In this document: one piece after another, positions 24,601-36,800 of the stretch
Layout of the letters: the number at the start of each line of letters is the position of its first letter
How positions within the stretch are numbered: position 1 is the first letter of the stretch
NCBI RefSeq assembly: GCF_963675165.1
Contig: NC_087380.1
Span: 2,099,803-2,163,802, forward strand
DNA: 64,000 nt
DNA from: Halichondria panicea
Taxonomy: Eukaryota > Porifera > Demospongiae > Suberitida > Halichondriidae
Reading direction: 5' to 3'
The notes under the pieces: generated by a model
What the model was told of the DNA's origin: nothing
Seen by the model: the letters and a program-made list of their open reading frames with translations, nothing else
Databases searched by the model: none
Made by a program: the position numbers and the translations under genes

Positions 24601-25891
24601 CCGCTGGGTTCTTCCTGGATGTTTCTGAAGGAGATGAATTTAGGGCCTGTTTGGACAATGATGGAATGGGCACCATTGGAGTGTGGAGTGGTCAGGAGCC
24701 AAGCTGTGTCTGTAAGATATCAGCCTAAGCCGTTTAGCAATTGCATGTGTGTTTCGCAATATTTTACCTAGCTATCTAGTATCTTTACGTTTCGTATGGT
24801 AATATTATCGCTATCTAGTACTTTCCAGTCAAGTGATTCATGAGCTGTTTGTAATTTTCTCAGCCGTTCCCCCTCCTGTACGCTCAGTGTTGTTCCAACT
24901 CAGACTCACAAACATCAACAACTGTCCTGACTGGGTGGTGAGTGCTAAGAATTTCCTAAAGCAACAGTAATATTTTTCTTTATAATTTATGCAGGACCAG
25001 GATGGGAGGATAGAAGCTGTAATGAGTGAGTTTGCTACCGAGGTGGAGAGTCACTGTGGGTGTGGTTTCTTAAGCGTGGTCATAACTGCCCCTCTCTTCC
25101 GCTGCTTTCCTGGGTCGGACAAAGCTGTCACATTCCGAGCCACTCTAACCGATTCCAGGCTCCTCACTCCCATACAGGACTGGATACAAACCAATGGATT
25201 CATTCCCATTCAGAATGTACTGATTGAGGTGGACAAGTCTTGTCCAGTGCAGGTATCCAGCCTTGCAGACACAGAGTGCACCAATCAGCCTACAGCTGCA
25301 GGGGGCAGTGACATAGCCGCTGTGGTTGGGGGAGTAGTGGGAGGAGTTGTAGGAGTGGTCATTGTCCTCATCATTGTGGTTGGTATTGTTGTCATAGTGA
25401 TTGCTGTACTGGTGTTCAAAAGCAGGAGAGAGAAGCTGACCGTCAACAAAACAACGAAGTGTGTCAATCAAACATTTTATCATTCATTTCTCTATACTTA
25501 TAGTTTATTGTGTCACAAAGGTTATGCCATTCTGCAATTTACTATCCTGCCATTCCCTCTCAGACCTGATCTACCACCAGTGTCACTAAAGGGTGTGGTC
25601 AACACTGGTGAGATACAATTGTACGAGATGATGGAAATGGGTCACGAATACGAGGAAGTGTCCAAGTTCCAACGAGCCATCGGTGGAGAATATGAGATCA
25701 TTGGAGCACCCTCACAGACAACTGGCTCCGAGAGCAAAACTCTTATAAAGACCGAGCCATCACCACCCACTCCACCCACACCACAACCCTCACAAGCGAC
25801 TAAGCCTGCCAGAAATGATACTGAGTTTACAGAGTGCATTGCTTACAGCATGACCACCCACAGTCGCCCCCCACAGCCTACAGGCTTATGA
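15601..25891 (+). CDS. R2: sushi-rich membrane receptor with internal 512-bp exon array
   Basis: Exons: 15601-15682 (signal), 15743-16114 (Ig-like), 16167-16343, six pairs starting 16396/16633 and every 512 bp to 18956/19193 (195 and 213 nt each), [19468-19829 frameshifted], 19883-20065, 20110-20292, 20344-20520, 20599-20793, 20872-21054, 21107-21316, 22134-22316, 22370-22552, 22604-22777, [22828 truncated], 23266-23457, 23628-23843, 24496-24711, 24864-24937 and 24995-25458 (juxtamembrane and transmembrane), 25564-25891 (tail). If the two damaged exons are skipped the model totals 6240 nt (2079 aa) with 25 sushi domains. Tail: LYEMM, EYEEV, EYEII, CIAYSMT, ending PTGL. No second Ig-like exon. 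Confidence 0.77.
16396..19467 (+). repeat. 512-bp tandem array, six near-identical two-sushi units
   Basis: Six full copies start at 16396, 16908, 17420, 17932, 18444 and 18956, with a seventh partial at 19468. Each holds exon A (ICSDLPLVTNGDVFYTAGFP...), an intron, exon B (PPITCSDLINPTNG...) and an intron. Copies differ at only a few bases (e.g. TAGF to TAGS in copy 4, a cta/ctg change in exon B), introns included, so the expansion is recent or homogenised. Confidence 0.95.
19468..19829 (+). other. Fused, frameshifted last array exon of R2
   Basis: Exon A runs to gggtcacct and continues straight into exon B sequence gctctgacc. The rest of A, the intron and the start of B are gone. TCACCT occurs at both breakpoints in intact copies, so this is a 6-bp microhomology deletion. 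The frame hits TGA about three codons later; exon B then continues in another frame and ends with a different sushi tail (CVSGGKWDGAAPHC). The exon is 362 nt, flanked by phase-1 introns, so only skipping keeps the protein in frame. Confidence 0.85.
21317..22133. other. Long R2 intron
   Basis: Contains a G-rich stretch with repeated cagcagt/tggggtggg-like motifs (21640-21880), somewhat similar in style to 11460-11760 of R1. Frames there are low-complexity and show no domain. Equivalent introns elsewhere are under 100 bp, so this is probably an inserted element without recognised ends. Confidence 0.4.
22828..22957 (+). other. Truncated sushi exon in R2
   Basis: Starts after ttaatag with ICNDNQIENGYIDYAPNTTP and runs to GYQLSGVKF, matching R1 8460-8654 and R2 20599-20793. 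It breaks off where the third and fourth cysteines should follow. Downstream sequence resembles spacer and element debris. No donor remains; skipping preserves frame. Confidence 0.75.
24046..24321. mobile_element. 276-bp pogo/Tc1-like MITE in R2 intron
   Basis: Terminal inverted repeats cagtagaacctcgattatcc and ggataatcgaggttctactg, flanked by TA on both sides (24044-24045, 24322-24323). No transposase. TIRs starting CAGTAGAACCTC with TA target sites are typical of pogo-type non-autonomous elements. Confidence 0.85.
25564..25891 (+). other. R2 cytoplasmic tail exon
   Basis: Same tail as R1. The preceding intron (25459-25563) is 105 bp with a weak donor (gaagtgtgtc) and no in-frame stop, so the last two exons form one continuous frame of about 300 residues if it is retained. 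Retention adds 35 residues between the stop-transfer segment and YEMM. Confidence 0.8.
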
Positions 25892-26496
25892 ACTATAACA
25901 TGAAACTGCAAACTGATAGAAATTGTGTTGACTGTTCTAGCAATTTAATGATACAGCTTGTATTTGCATGCATAGGCCTTTTTTTGGCTATTAGATTATT
26001 ATTATTAGTTCTACAAACTTATGTTCAAAGATCTTTGGTCTGCATTTGCATTTACACGTTCTTGCATGGGTAATGTCATCACCAGTCCTTCGTGAATATG
26101 AATATGACGAGGTTTCCTCATTGTAGTAGCCATTCCCACCACTGTGTGTATAGACACATTGATATTCGTGAGAAGATAGTTTTTTGACATTCAGTTGTGT
26201 GCTTAGAAGGAGTGGTTTGTGCTTGCTTTCAATATGATATAGAGTTCTCTGAGTGTTTATTGTGAGCATTGCTTGTTGTTGCCTTGAGGCAATGATTTTG
26301 CACCTCTCAATAGCCTAGGGCTGTGATCAGATATAGAACTCCAGCAAATGGTGCATATTGCCTTTGCTCCATCCTAGTCAATCTGCTGATACTATATACC
26401 ATGTATAGATCTCACATTATATATAGACTACCTGTATACTATATTGTGTCGTGCAATCATGTATTTTCATAATTATAACCACCCACCCCACCTCAG

Positions 26497-26613
26497 GAGG
26501 AGATGATTCTCGAGAAATGCTCACTGGCATGGTAAACCTTTCCTGGTTCGACCCAAGGATAATGTGGAGGAGTCCTCAACCACGCCTTGTGATACACACA
26601 TGCCACCGACATT
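26497..26613 (+). pseudogene. p85-like SH2 first-half exon relic
   Basis: Acceptor cctcag, donor gtaagt. In one frame it reads FLVRPKDNVEESSTTP (the SH2 phosphotyrosine-binding FLVR strand), but the start (DDSREMLTG) is in another frame owing to a small indel at ggcatggtaaaccttt. No second half follows. Confidence 0.7.
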
Positions 26614-26988
26614 GTAAGTTAAAGGGAAGAGCAGTGCATTAATTGCATTGCTGTAGTGACTGTGTCTATAGAGAGAGGCCATATGAAAAATTGATTGACT
26701 ACAAGTATGTATCTTGTACTGGTCAATAGAGCTTCAATTGGTACTGTACAGTTCTATGCCGCTTTGAAAATTGATGCCAATAGCTTGTTGTATGATATGA
26801 TACAGAGTCTAAATGATTTTCTTTCTGTGTCTATGTGCTCAAGGGTGCATGTACATTTTATACTTCCTGTTGTCATTAATTAAAGTGAATACATGTACAG
26901 TTCATTTAGTCTAGAGAGTAGATTACCACAAATGTGTGAGTAGTTGTACTGAAATGTAAATATCTTTTGATTGGAGCATTTCTAAGAA

Positions 26989-28034
26989 ATAGTGTTGATA
27001 CCTGTGTGTAGATGAATGACTGAACTACAACATATCCAAAAATGTTTCCATGGAAACATAAGGTGGTGGGTTTGTGGTGATTAATAGAACAACAGCAAAT
27101 TGTTATAGTGGGTAATCGGTTAGAGTAATAAAACACTAACCTTAAACAGCTAAGGTCTTAGACTTTTATCACACAATAGTTTAATGGTTTAGGTATCCTG
27201 ACCATCCCTTTATGGGTCTTACATATGCTCACAGTGTCTATAATTCATAATTTACCGGTTTTTAGGTACACTTTTGGTTAGAGTCATATTTTCTGAAAAA
27301 TTTATAGTTTAGCTTTCAAAGTTCTATGGTAAGTTTACAAATAAATGGCCTACATTTTAATACCAAGAATATTATCTATGCTTATTCCATTGTTGAGATA
27401 TCACTGAAAAACTACATATTCTACTATTTTCTACTGTTTTGATGACATCACAAGCTGCTAACCACAAATCGATGACACTCAAATTAACCACATAAGTGGG
27501 CGTACAATAACTGTACGCCTACTTTTAATTTACGTTTGTGGTTGATTAAAGCATCATTGGTTTGTGGTTTGCAGCTGCTGATGTCATCAAAACAGTAGAA
27601 AATAGTAAATTATGTAGCTTTTCAGTGTTATCTCAGCAATGAAATAAGTATATAGGATGTTCTTGGTATCAAAAAATGTAGCCCTGTAAACTTACTACAG
27701 AAATTTGAAAGCTAAGCTATTAATTTTTCAAAAGTTATTACTCTAACCAAAAGTGTACCTAAAAACCGGTAAATCATGAATTATAGACACTGTGAGCATA
27801 TGTAAGACCCATAAAGGGATGGTGAGGATACCTAAACCATTAAACTAATGTGTGATAAAAGTCTAAGACCTTAGCTGTTTAAAGTTAGTGTTTTATTACT
27901 CTAACTGATTACCCACTATAACAATTTGCTGTTGTTCTATTAATCACCACAAACCCACCACCTTATGTTTCCATGGAAATATTTTTGGATATGTTGTAGT
28001 TCAGTCATTCATCTACACACGGGTATCAACACTA
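26989..28034. mobile_element. About 1.05-kb long inverted repeat (foldback)
   Basis: Left arm begins atagtgttgatacctgtgtg; the right arm ends with its near reverse complement (acacgggtatcaacactat). Arms of about 500 bp match almost base for base (e.g. ggttagagtaataaaacact). The centre holds a palindrome (gtacaataactgtac). Frames inside are arm shadows. The right flank (aaactaaatgtaatgatctttacc) recurs at 52255 without the element. Confidence 0.85.
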
Positions 28035-28159
28035 TGTCCTTATGCAAAACTAAATGTAATGATCTTTACCAAAAATGGACATTGTTGCATAATTATAATT
28101 TATTCCCAAAGTATTACTTTACCTATTATGCTAATATTGCAGCATAATTTATCAGGGCC

Positions 28160-28350
28160 TATAGTTTCATCCTACAAGCTTATGAAATACCCAACCCCCT
28201 GTATCATTATGCAACTTTTGACTATGTGCATGCATGTATAATGCTATTGCTACTTTCCATTTCATTTTGCATGGCCATGAGACCGAGGGTGAGTACAGTT
28301 GCACAGTTACCACCACCCAGGGACGTCGACTACCCTCACTTCAATGTGAG
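28160..28350 (+). pseudogene. Relic of a receptor tail end and an Ig-like exon scrap
   Basis: 28170-28240 (cctacaagcttatgaaatac ... cccctgtat ... gactatgtgc) aligns with the R6 tail end encoding PPAYELIPNPLYATVDYLH, but is out of frame. 28270-28344, before a gtgagt donor, can be read as EGEYSCTVTTTQGRRLPSL, an Ig-like strand with G/E-x-Y-x-C. So a further receptor copy has decayed between R2 and R3. Confidence 0.5.
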
Positions 28351-28567
28351 TCAACCAGCACACACTAACTGTATAAATGACCAGTAGTAGTTACGGTATG
28401 TTGTACATCAGTGTGCTCTAAGATTATATTAGTGTTTTGTCCTCTATATGGTTGGAAGCTGCATGTACGCATGATTGATGCTCTAATGTTGATTTAGTGC
28501 TTCCTTTGCTTGAATGTATATAGCTAGGTGTCTCGCATTAATATTTATATATCTTCTTTCCTTGCAG

Positions 28568-28660
28568 TCTCGACAGCTGATCAGATAAGGATCTGAAGGT
28601 GTCACGTGACCTGCCGCACTTCGAGTCAACCCGGAAAAAAGAACCCAAGCATCTCGTGAG
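28568..28660 (+). pseudogene. p85-linked exon relic
   Basis: Homologous to 762-849 (STAEQLQGSEV...): starts after cttgcag, contains acagctgatcag, ggtgtcacgtgacctg, cgcacttcgagtcaacc, and ends ctc|gtgagtcaacc. Frame is disrupted (cagataagg). Confidence 0.6.
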
Positions 28661-29162
28661 TCAACCAACATCTCTTCAGTGCATAATTGCATGGCTATAC
28701 TTGTATCCCTGTCAGTATAATGGTCCCCACTGGCAAATGTAAAGCGCAATGCATGTGCATCTTAATTTTCTGGGTATTTTTAGGGCAGGTATACAGCATG
28801 CAGGGTTCAGTATATAGCCCACATGTATGTACCATTCCAACCACTGGTAGACCATAATCTAGTTTGTCTACCATTGGCTTTCTTTGATATAATTATACCT
28901 GTACAGCTGCATTGGCAGTGGGGATGGTGCATGAGTGCTCTAGTGTTTATTGTGATCATTACCTGTTGTGTTGTGCCTGAGACAATGTTTGTGCACTTTC
29001 AATAGCCTAGGGCTGTGATAGTTTAGGAACTCTAGCAAATGGTGCATGTTGCCATTGCTCCACTTGTCAATCTGTTCACTGTGTGTGGTGCACCTTAGTG
29101 ATAACATGGAGTGATTGTTGATGCCATTTCATTGTACTTTGGTATATTGATCATGAAGTCAT

Positions 29163-29749
29163 AATTATAAACTGGAATATGCTGCCCCTGTTTGGGATCC
29201 ACACCAAAAAACAAATTCACAAAATAGAAAAAGTACAAAAGTTTGCCCTTAAAATCTGCACAAAACTTTGGAATAGGGACTACGACTCCCTATTAGATAC
29301 TGTGGACCTACCGTCCCTTTCCACAAGAAGATTGTACCTGAAACTATATCATACCTTTACCAGGTAATAAATGGTAACTTTAAATTCCCTGATCCACCAC
29401 TGGAAAGAAGAGTATGCCCTCTCAATCTAAGAAGCACAAAAAATATACAGTTTGAAAGACCAATTTGCAGGACAAATGCATTGCGAACTTTTTTTTCCCA
29501 AAAGCAATATCTATATGGAATGAACTACCACTGGAGCTGCAGGAAAGTATATTGATTTTGTCATTTAAGAGAAATGTACTCTGTCACTTGCATGCATTAG
29601 TATAATATTAGTTTAAATTTGTACACGGTGACGCTATTGTAAGTACTATATACAGGGCACACATTAGGTTAGCATAATAATTATGCTACTAGTGTATCCG
29701 TGCTTTTTGCAGAATTATTATATAAATATAAATAAAAATAAAAATAAAC
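29163..29749 (+). mobile_element. 5'-truncated LINE 3' end
   Basis: Encodes, across a frameshift, EYAAPVWDPH and KKQIHKIEKVQKFALKICTK, the C-terminal region after the reverse transcriptase in CR1/Jockey-like LINEs, and ends with an (aaaat)n-type tail. No target duplication identified. Confidence 0.7.
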
Positions 29750-29763
29750 CGCCACTTCCTCAG

Positions 29764-30252
29764 GAGAAATGGTTCTCGAGACATGCTCACTGGTAAACCC
29801 AATGGGACCCTCCTGGTTCAACCCAAGATAATGTGGAGGAGTCCTCAACCATGCCTTAATTGTCACACACACCATCGACATTGTGTAAGTTTTACCGCTA
29901 TAGTATATTGTACATGTAAGACTAAGTGCACATGTACATGGCTACAAGTAACTGTACACTGCTTTTAAACTACCGATTTGATGCCAATAGTACGTCTTGA
30001 ATTTTAAATGAATTGATTTTCGATCATTCTTTACCTAATATCCTCCCGTGCAGAGAGAAGGCAGGTTCAAGAGGATCCCCGTGTACAGAGACCCACCCTT
30101 CTGGAGGGTACGGATTTGCATCACCATTCGAATTTATCTCTCTGCTGCTCAGTTTAGTTCTGTACTATGCCACCAACATGATGGAGAAACACAACCCTGA
30201 ACTGGAGACAATGCTTAGATACCCTGCATTCCATGTGGACAGGGGCCATTAG
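29764..30252 (+). pseudogene. Unit-3 p85-like C-terminal SH2 relic
   Basis: First half 29764-29885: DMLTGKPNGTLLVQPK. The invariant Arg of FLVR is Gln (cga to caa, a CpG-type change), and a 1-bp loss follows (cccaagataatg). Second half 30054-30252: frameshifted before GGYGFASP, then intact to RYPAFHVDRGH-stop. Confidence 0.75.
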
Positions 30253-30294
30253 TAACTGAACTAGCAGCTGTACAGTATTGTATGTGTATAACTA

Positions 30295-30689
30295 CCGTAT
30301 ATCTTCTAATTTATCGGACAGCAAAAATAATTATTTTGGAAATTGTCCGGGTATAATTGGAACAGACTTTTATAGAGCATGCGAAGTGTCCGGAATAATT
30401 AGAACAAGCAAGCAGCTGCATGCGAGCTAGCTAAGTTTAATAGAACAGGGTACGACTGAATAGTTGCACTAGCTATCTAAAACTAGCTACTCAAAGGCTA
30501 TCTAACTGCAGCACTCTAAGTCTTACTTGCCGTCTATGAATGGTAACTCAACTTTTCAAGGTATTGTCCGGATATTTAGAACAAATGTAATATTAAAGTA
30601 CTGGAGTGTCCGTTGTATTAGAACAACGAAAATTGCCCAAAAGAGTGTCCGGGTAATTAGAAGTGTCCGATAAATTAGAAGATATACGG
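30295..30689. mobile_element. 395-bp MITE with TA target duplication
   Basis: TIRs ccgtatatcttctaatttat and ataaattagaagatatacgg, flanked by TA. Inside, gtgtccgg followed by taattagaac-like text is repeated several times. The R4 unit (39740) has the same flanks without it. Confidence 0.85.
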
Positions 30690-30846
30690 TATTCATAGGA
30701 TTCTCTTTCTGTGTATCACTATGTGCTGTATGTATGTATGTGGGTGCATGTACACTTTTGGTGTGTGCACATTGACAATTCAGACTTCCTGTTGTCATCA
30801 TAAAGTCAATCAATAAGTTTGGAGCAGCATTCATGAATTAAAAAGC

Positions 30847-33800
30847 ATGAAGAAGTTACAAGGTGACTGTGTCTCTTGGCTGGTCCTTTTGACTGGAGCT
30901 GCTCAGTTCATACTAGTGTGTGGAGAGGGTATGTCTTTTGTGACATCTCCAGCCACTCAGTATATTTATTTAGTGATTGCATGCAGGAGTGTACCTATCT
31001 TTGGGATCAACCAACATCACCACTAACAACACTGAGATCCTCATCACTGACATTGGAGATTATGTTGGGATTGGTCGTCCTTCTCTCATCTGTCACACTG
31101 ACCTAGTGGCCTGTTGTACACCCAGTGAGACAATGGAAAGAGGAATTGGACTCTGGCGCTATCCAAATGGTGATCGTGTTCTTGGTATATCAGGAATGAA
31201 CTCAGCATCTCTACCGTTTGTGTCATTGAGAAATGTTCAATCTATTAAACTGGTTCGTAGAGAATACTTTACCCCTCCTACCCTGAGTCCAACTGGTTCC
31301 TACTGTTGTATTATATCAACAAATGGAGGAGAAATGACCTTCTGTGCCAACCTGGGTGAGTGGTTCTACAATGATTTACTATGAATCCATAATCTCCTTT
31401 CCAGTTGCGTGCCCGTCTCTCCCTGCCCTGAACCATGGAATAGTCTCATACAGCAACTCAACACTGGGTCTGTTCACTGTGGCCACCTACACCTGTGACA
31501 CTGGCTACACTCTCAATGGAGGCGCTACCCGGACTTGTGGGAGTGATGGAATGTGGAGTGGGTTAGATCCAGTCTGTCAGAGTAAGTGGAATGGAATGTG
31601 GACATTCTTTATTGAGTGTACCCTCTTCTCCAGGTATCTGCTCTGACTTACCCTCACTGACCAATGGGATGATCTCCTACAGTGATGGATCTCCTGACAA
31701 CAGACAAGTGGGCACTCTAGCTATCCACAGCTGTAATCTTGGCTACACTCTCAATGGAGAGAGCTTGTTCAGGATCTGTAAGAGTGAAGGGGAGTGGAGT
31801 GGGTCAGATTATATAGTGTGTCAGCGTAAGTGGAATGGATTGTGGACTATTATTTTGATGAGTTTACCTATTTCTCTACAGGTATCTGCTCTGACTTACC
31901 CTCACTGACCAATGGGATGATCTCCTACAGTGATGGATCTCCTAACAACAGACAAGTGGGCACTGTGGCCACCTACACCTGTGATACTGACTACACTCTC
32001 AATGGAGGCAGCACCAGGAATTGTGAGCGTGATGGAGTGTGGAGTGGGTCACCTCCAGTGTGTCAGCGTAAGTAAAATGGATTTCGAACTGTTTCTACTC
32101 TTATTACTGATTCCATACAGAGATAATGATATGTTCTGACCTAACTCTCACCAATGGAGATGTTGTCTACAGTGATGGATCCCCTGACAACAGATCTATT
32201 TTTTCTGTGGCCACCTACAGGTGCAATCCCGGTTACACTCTCACTGGAAGGGACACCACCAGGACCTGTGTGAGTGGAGGGAGATGGAGTGGGTCAGCTC
32301 CGTATTGTCTAGGTTAGTAGTTATAAGTGGTATAGTATGAGCTGAGTTATACTCAGCAATTCCCTACTGTATCATTACTGCATAAACAAGCAATCTCTGA
32401 TTCATTTTCTCCTTCAGCCATTGAGTGTTCTCCTCTACCGACCATTACCAATAGCATGATCTCCTACTCTCCTGATGTTATCCCTGACTATGACCTGGGA
32501 ACTGAGGCAACCTACACTTGTGAGGCTGGGTTCTATCTTGAGGGTAATGAGGTACGAGTGTGTATGGATGATGATGGAATGGACGCCATTGGAGTGTGGA
32601 GTGATCAGGAGCTAAGCTGTGTCCGTAAGTTATCAGCTAAAACCCTAAATGTAAAAGGTTTGCACTGTATTCTACGGTGGCCCTGAGCGTTACTATTAGT
32701 TCACCTTAGCTACTTGATAGTTCACCTACCTTAGCTACTTGATAGTTCAACTACCTTAAGTTTGTAAGTTCAACAACCTTAGCTACTTGATAGTTCGCCT
32801 ACCTTAGCTACTTGATAGTTCGCCAACCTTAGCTACTTATAGTTCACCTACCTTAGCTACTTCGAAGTTGACCTTTGAACTGTATGTTAATGCTGCTGGA
32901 GCCATGCGACTCAATATAAATGAGAGCTCCATGTATATATACAGGTACTGAGGATTATCTGCAGCCGGTTAGTGCTATACCCTATGGGTAACAGCAATGC
33001 AAGATGAGAGTACCACACTTGATTCATTTGGAAGTTACATGTTATTCACAATACTAGCTAGTCTAATAGCTTGGGGCAATAGAGCTATATAGGATTAAGA
33101 GACCTTTTTCTTCTCTTCCCCCTCCCCTCTGAGAAAAGGTCCGGCCCCAGACTAATACAACACATGCAGTTCAAGTTGTTCACGTTTATATCTTCTAATC
33201 CCATCGCAGCACAATAATTCTGTACTATACAATGGTTCTGGTGTGGTACTCTAGTCTTGCATTGCTGTTAGATAATCCTCAGTACCTGTATACGTGCATA
33301 TGTAGCTCTCATTATTGATCTCTAGTCACTATGTACAGTACGGCTACAGCAGCATTAAATAGAATTAACATGCAGTTCAAAGGTCAACTGCGAAGTAGCT
33401 AAGGTAGGTGAACTATCATCAAGCAGCGAAGGTAGATGAACTATCAAGTAGCTAAGGTAGGCGAACTATCAAGTAGAAGTACCCAGTAGCTAAGGTAGGT
33501 GAACTACCCAGTAGCTAAGGTAGGTGAACTATCAAGCAGCGAAGGTAGATGAACTATCAAGTAGCTAAGGTAGGCGAACTATCAAGTAGCTAAGGTGAAC
33601 TAATAGTAACGCTCAGGGCCACCGTAGTATTCTAATTCAAGCATATTACTGGTACATTAAGTAAACATTCACACTACACACAGCTATTCAGTGTCCTCCT
33701 CTGGAACCCATTAGCAATAGTTTCATCAACTACGCTCCCGGCAACACACCTGCATATGATCTGAGCACTGTGGCCACTTATGCCTGTGACGCTGGGTTTG

Positions 33801-36800
33801 TTTTGGACCTCTCCCTGGGGGGATCTGAGATGAGAACTTGTATGGATGATAATGGACTGGATGCTATTGGAGTGTTTGATAGACAGGCACCAAGCTGTGT
33901 CTGTAAGTTAAGGTTACTATTATAGACGGGTAGTCATTTTAGCGTTTTCAGATTTTTCTCGTACTAATTTGGTAGATTTGTAGCTAATTCATTAGCACAA
34001 TAATTATTTGGTTCAATGGAAAGTTTGGAGTCAGGTACAGATAAAAAAGGGCTAGCTTGCTTAGCATATTCTCAAAAGTACATTTTCATTACAAAAAAGA
34101 GTTTTTTCATAATCATTATTAGCGCGGACTTAATTTAGCCTTAATATTTGCTACAGTTAGTACCTATTTAATAGTAACATAGTATATGGTAGCTCCCAAG
34201 CTTCATGCTTTTTGTATACTGAGAGTCTGATTTTGTGACGGATTTTACTCTCTATTTCCATTCCTACAGCCATTATGTGTCGTTCTCTACCAGCCATTAG
34301 CAATGGTATGATCTCCTACTCTCCTGATGTCATTCCTGACTATGACCTGGGAACTGAGGCAACCTACACTTGTGAGGCTGGGTTCTATCTTGAGGGTAAT
34401 GAGGTACGAGTGTGTATGGATGATGATGGAATGGACGCTATTGGAGTGTGGAGTGGTCGGGAGGAAAGCTGTGTCCGTAAGTTGCACTCTGTATTATATT
34501 AGTGTTGGTTGATATGTTTTCTTGTCATGTGGTATTATATTATCACAGCTATCACTTGTCCTCGTCTCCCTAATCAAACCTACACTTCAATAACCTACTC
34601 TACTGACATCACACCACCTTTCCCCTTTGGAACACGAGCAATGTACACCATCAGCTGCCCTGAGGGCATGGAGAGGGATGGAAGAGATGATGTGAGGACT
34701 TGCACTAGTGATGGACGTAGTGCAGTGGGTGTGTGGAGTGGAACTGCTCCAATCTGTGCAGGTATAACATTATTTCCTACATACGATAACTAAGCACTGT
34801 TTAATTCTACTTTACTTATCTTATACATGCATACCGATCTAAAGACTTGCTTCATTTTTGGGGTCTACAGTTCAGAAGGTGTATCTATCTCATGGGAACA
34901 CACACTACTATACCAACAACACTGCCATCATAATTTCAAGCATTATGACAACAGATGACACATCCTTGACCTGTCAAACTGACTCAGCCACCTGCTGTAG
35001 AGGTGTAGACAATCCAGCTGGAGCTAATGGTTTTGGAGAGTGGCTGTTCCCTAATCAAACAATGATTACTCGGAACAAAGTCACTGGTGATGAGTTTTAC
35101 TCAGTCAGAAACTTTCAGATTGTCAGACTCTATCGTCAAGGTGATATCCAGTCTCCACTGGGACGCTACTGCTGTAGAATATCCGACAGTGCGAGTGGAG
35201 TGTTGAGGATATTCTGTGCTAATCTTGTTGGTGAGTTTATCGTAAACAATGTAAACTATGTCATGATTTTTTTGTGACAGAAAACAACATTCGATGTCCC
35301 TCTGACTCGGTGATGGTTACCACTAATGGGATAGTCTCATTCTCTAGTCCAGTGGAAGGTGGCAGTTACGTGTATGGAACTGTGGCCACCTTTTCTTGTT
35401 CTCCTGGTTTTAGTCTTGATGGTACCTCAACTAGAACATGTGAGACTGAACAGGGAACATTTAGTGGCACCACCCCATCTTGTATAGGTGAGAGAATACC
35501 ATCATGTACTGTGATCACGCCATTACATACAACCACAGCAATCACCTGCTCTACTGGCCCTAATGATGTTGCCAATGGGGTGATTGTCTACTCCAGTGAC
35601 ACACCTCCACCTTATGACTATGGAACAACAGCTATGTATGAGTGTGACCCTGGGTATGAGCTAACAAGTGGACCCAGTAAGAGAATCTGTACTGGTGATG
35701 GTAACAGCTCAGTAGGATATTGGAGTGGAAGTATCGCAGTTTGTTCAGGTACTATAATTATACTACTGCATGAATGCAGCTAAAATACAACTCTACACAC
35801 ATTGTGTAGACATTGATGAATGCTCTGGTACTGCTCATGGCTGTGATCATATCTGCACCAACACTCCTCCTGGATCATACACCTGTGACTGCAACTCAGG
35901 ATATCGACTAATTGCTGCTGATGGAAGAGGATGTATGTTAATATCTACCACTATACTTATATCAGGAGCACTTGTTTATTGCTCGAGTTTGGGGCCACAA
36001 CAAAGTATGTGGAGTGTTGACAGTAGCTTGAGTCAATCCTCCACTCACTGAGCACCACTTTCTTGGATCGATTAGAGTACATTGGAATGGAGACTTGGAA
36101 ATCTGCATGAGTGTTCATTTCCTCAGGACAATAATGATTATTAGTAATCAATCTCTATAGGTGATGATATTGATGAGTGTTCTGAACTGTCCAACATCTG
36201 CCACCAAGTGTGTACCAACACTGAGGGATCATTCACCTGTGGATGTGAGGCAGGATATGTGCTGGACACTGACAGAGCATCATGTTCTGGTATATTGGTT
36301 CTGCTATTTTTGTGCGTGTTTTCTAGTTGCATTCTTATAGGTATCACCTGCTCTGAATCTGCTGTCCGCAGTGATATTGCTGGCAATGGGATGATTGTTT
36401 ACTCCAGTGGCAGCACAACTCCACCCTTTGACTATGGAACAACAGCTACGTATCAATGCAACAACGGATATAGTCTAGCGAGTGGAGACAGTGTGAGGAC
36501 CTGTACTGGTGATGGTAGGAGTTCAGTGGGAGAGTGGAATGGTGCTGCTCCTCAATGTTCACGTATGTTCTATTATTGCAATTGATAATGTCTCATGATA
36601 ATGTACACACACAGCTGTGGACTGTGGGACTCCTCCGTCTATTACCAATGGATCTCGTGGGATACCAACAACCACAACATTCACAGGGACAGTGACCTAC
36701 AGCTGTAATGATGGATATACACTATTTGGGATTGCTACAAGTACTTGTCAGGCAAATGCAACCTGGAGCAGACCACCAGAATGCAGAGGCATGCATGTCA

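Noticed and set aside
24989-25891. 300-residue continuous frame as a single-exon gene
   Set aside because: It is two R2 exons joined by a stop-free intron; paralogues show clear splice sites at both ends.
26906-28241. Short frames in the long inverted repeat as genes
   Set aside because: Mirror frames on the two arms with no domain or splice context.
28270-28344. Reading this block as a p85 linker exon (MRPRVSTVAQLPPPRDVDY)
   Set aside because: Plausible alternative frame, but the EGEYSCTV frame fits the Ig exons of the locus better; kept as a low-confidence Ig relic.
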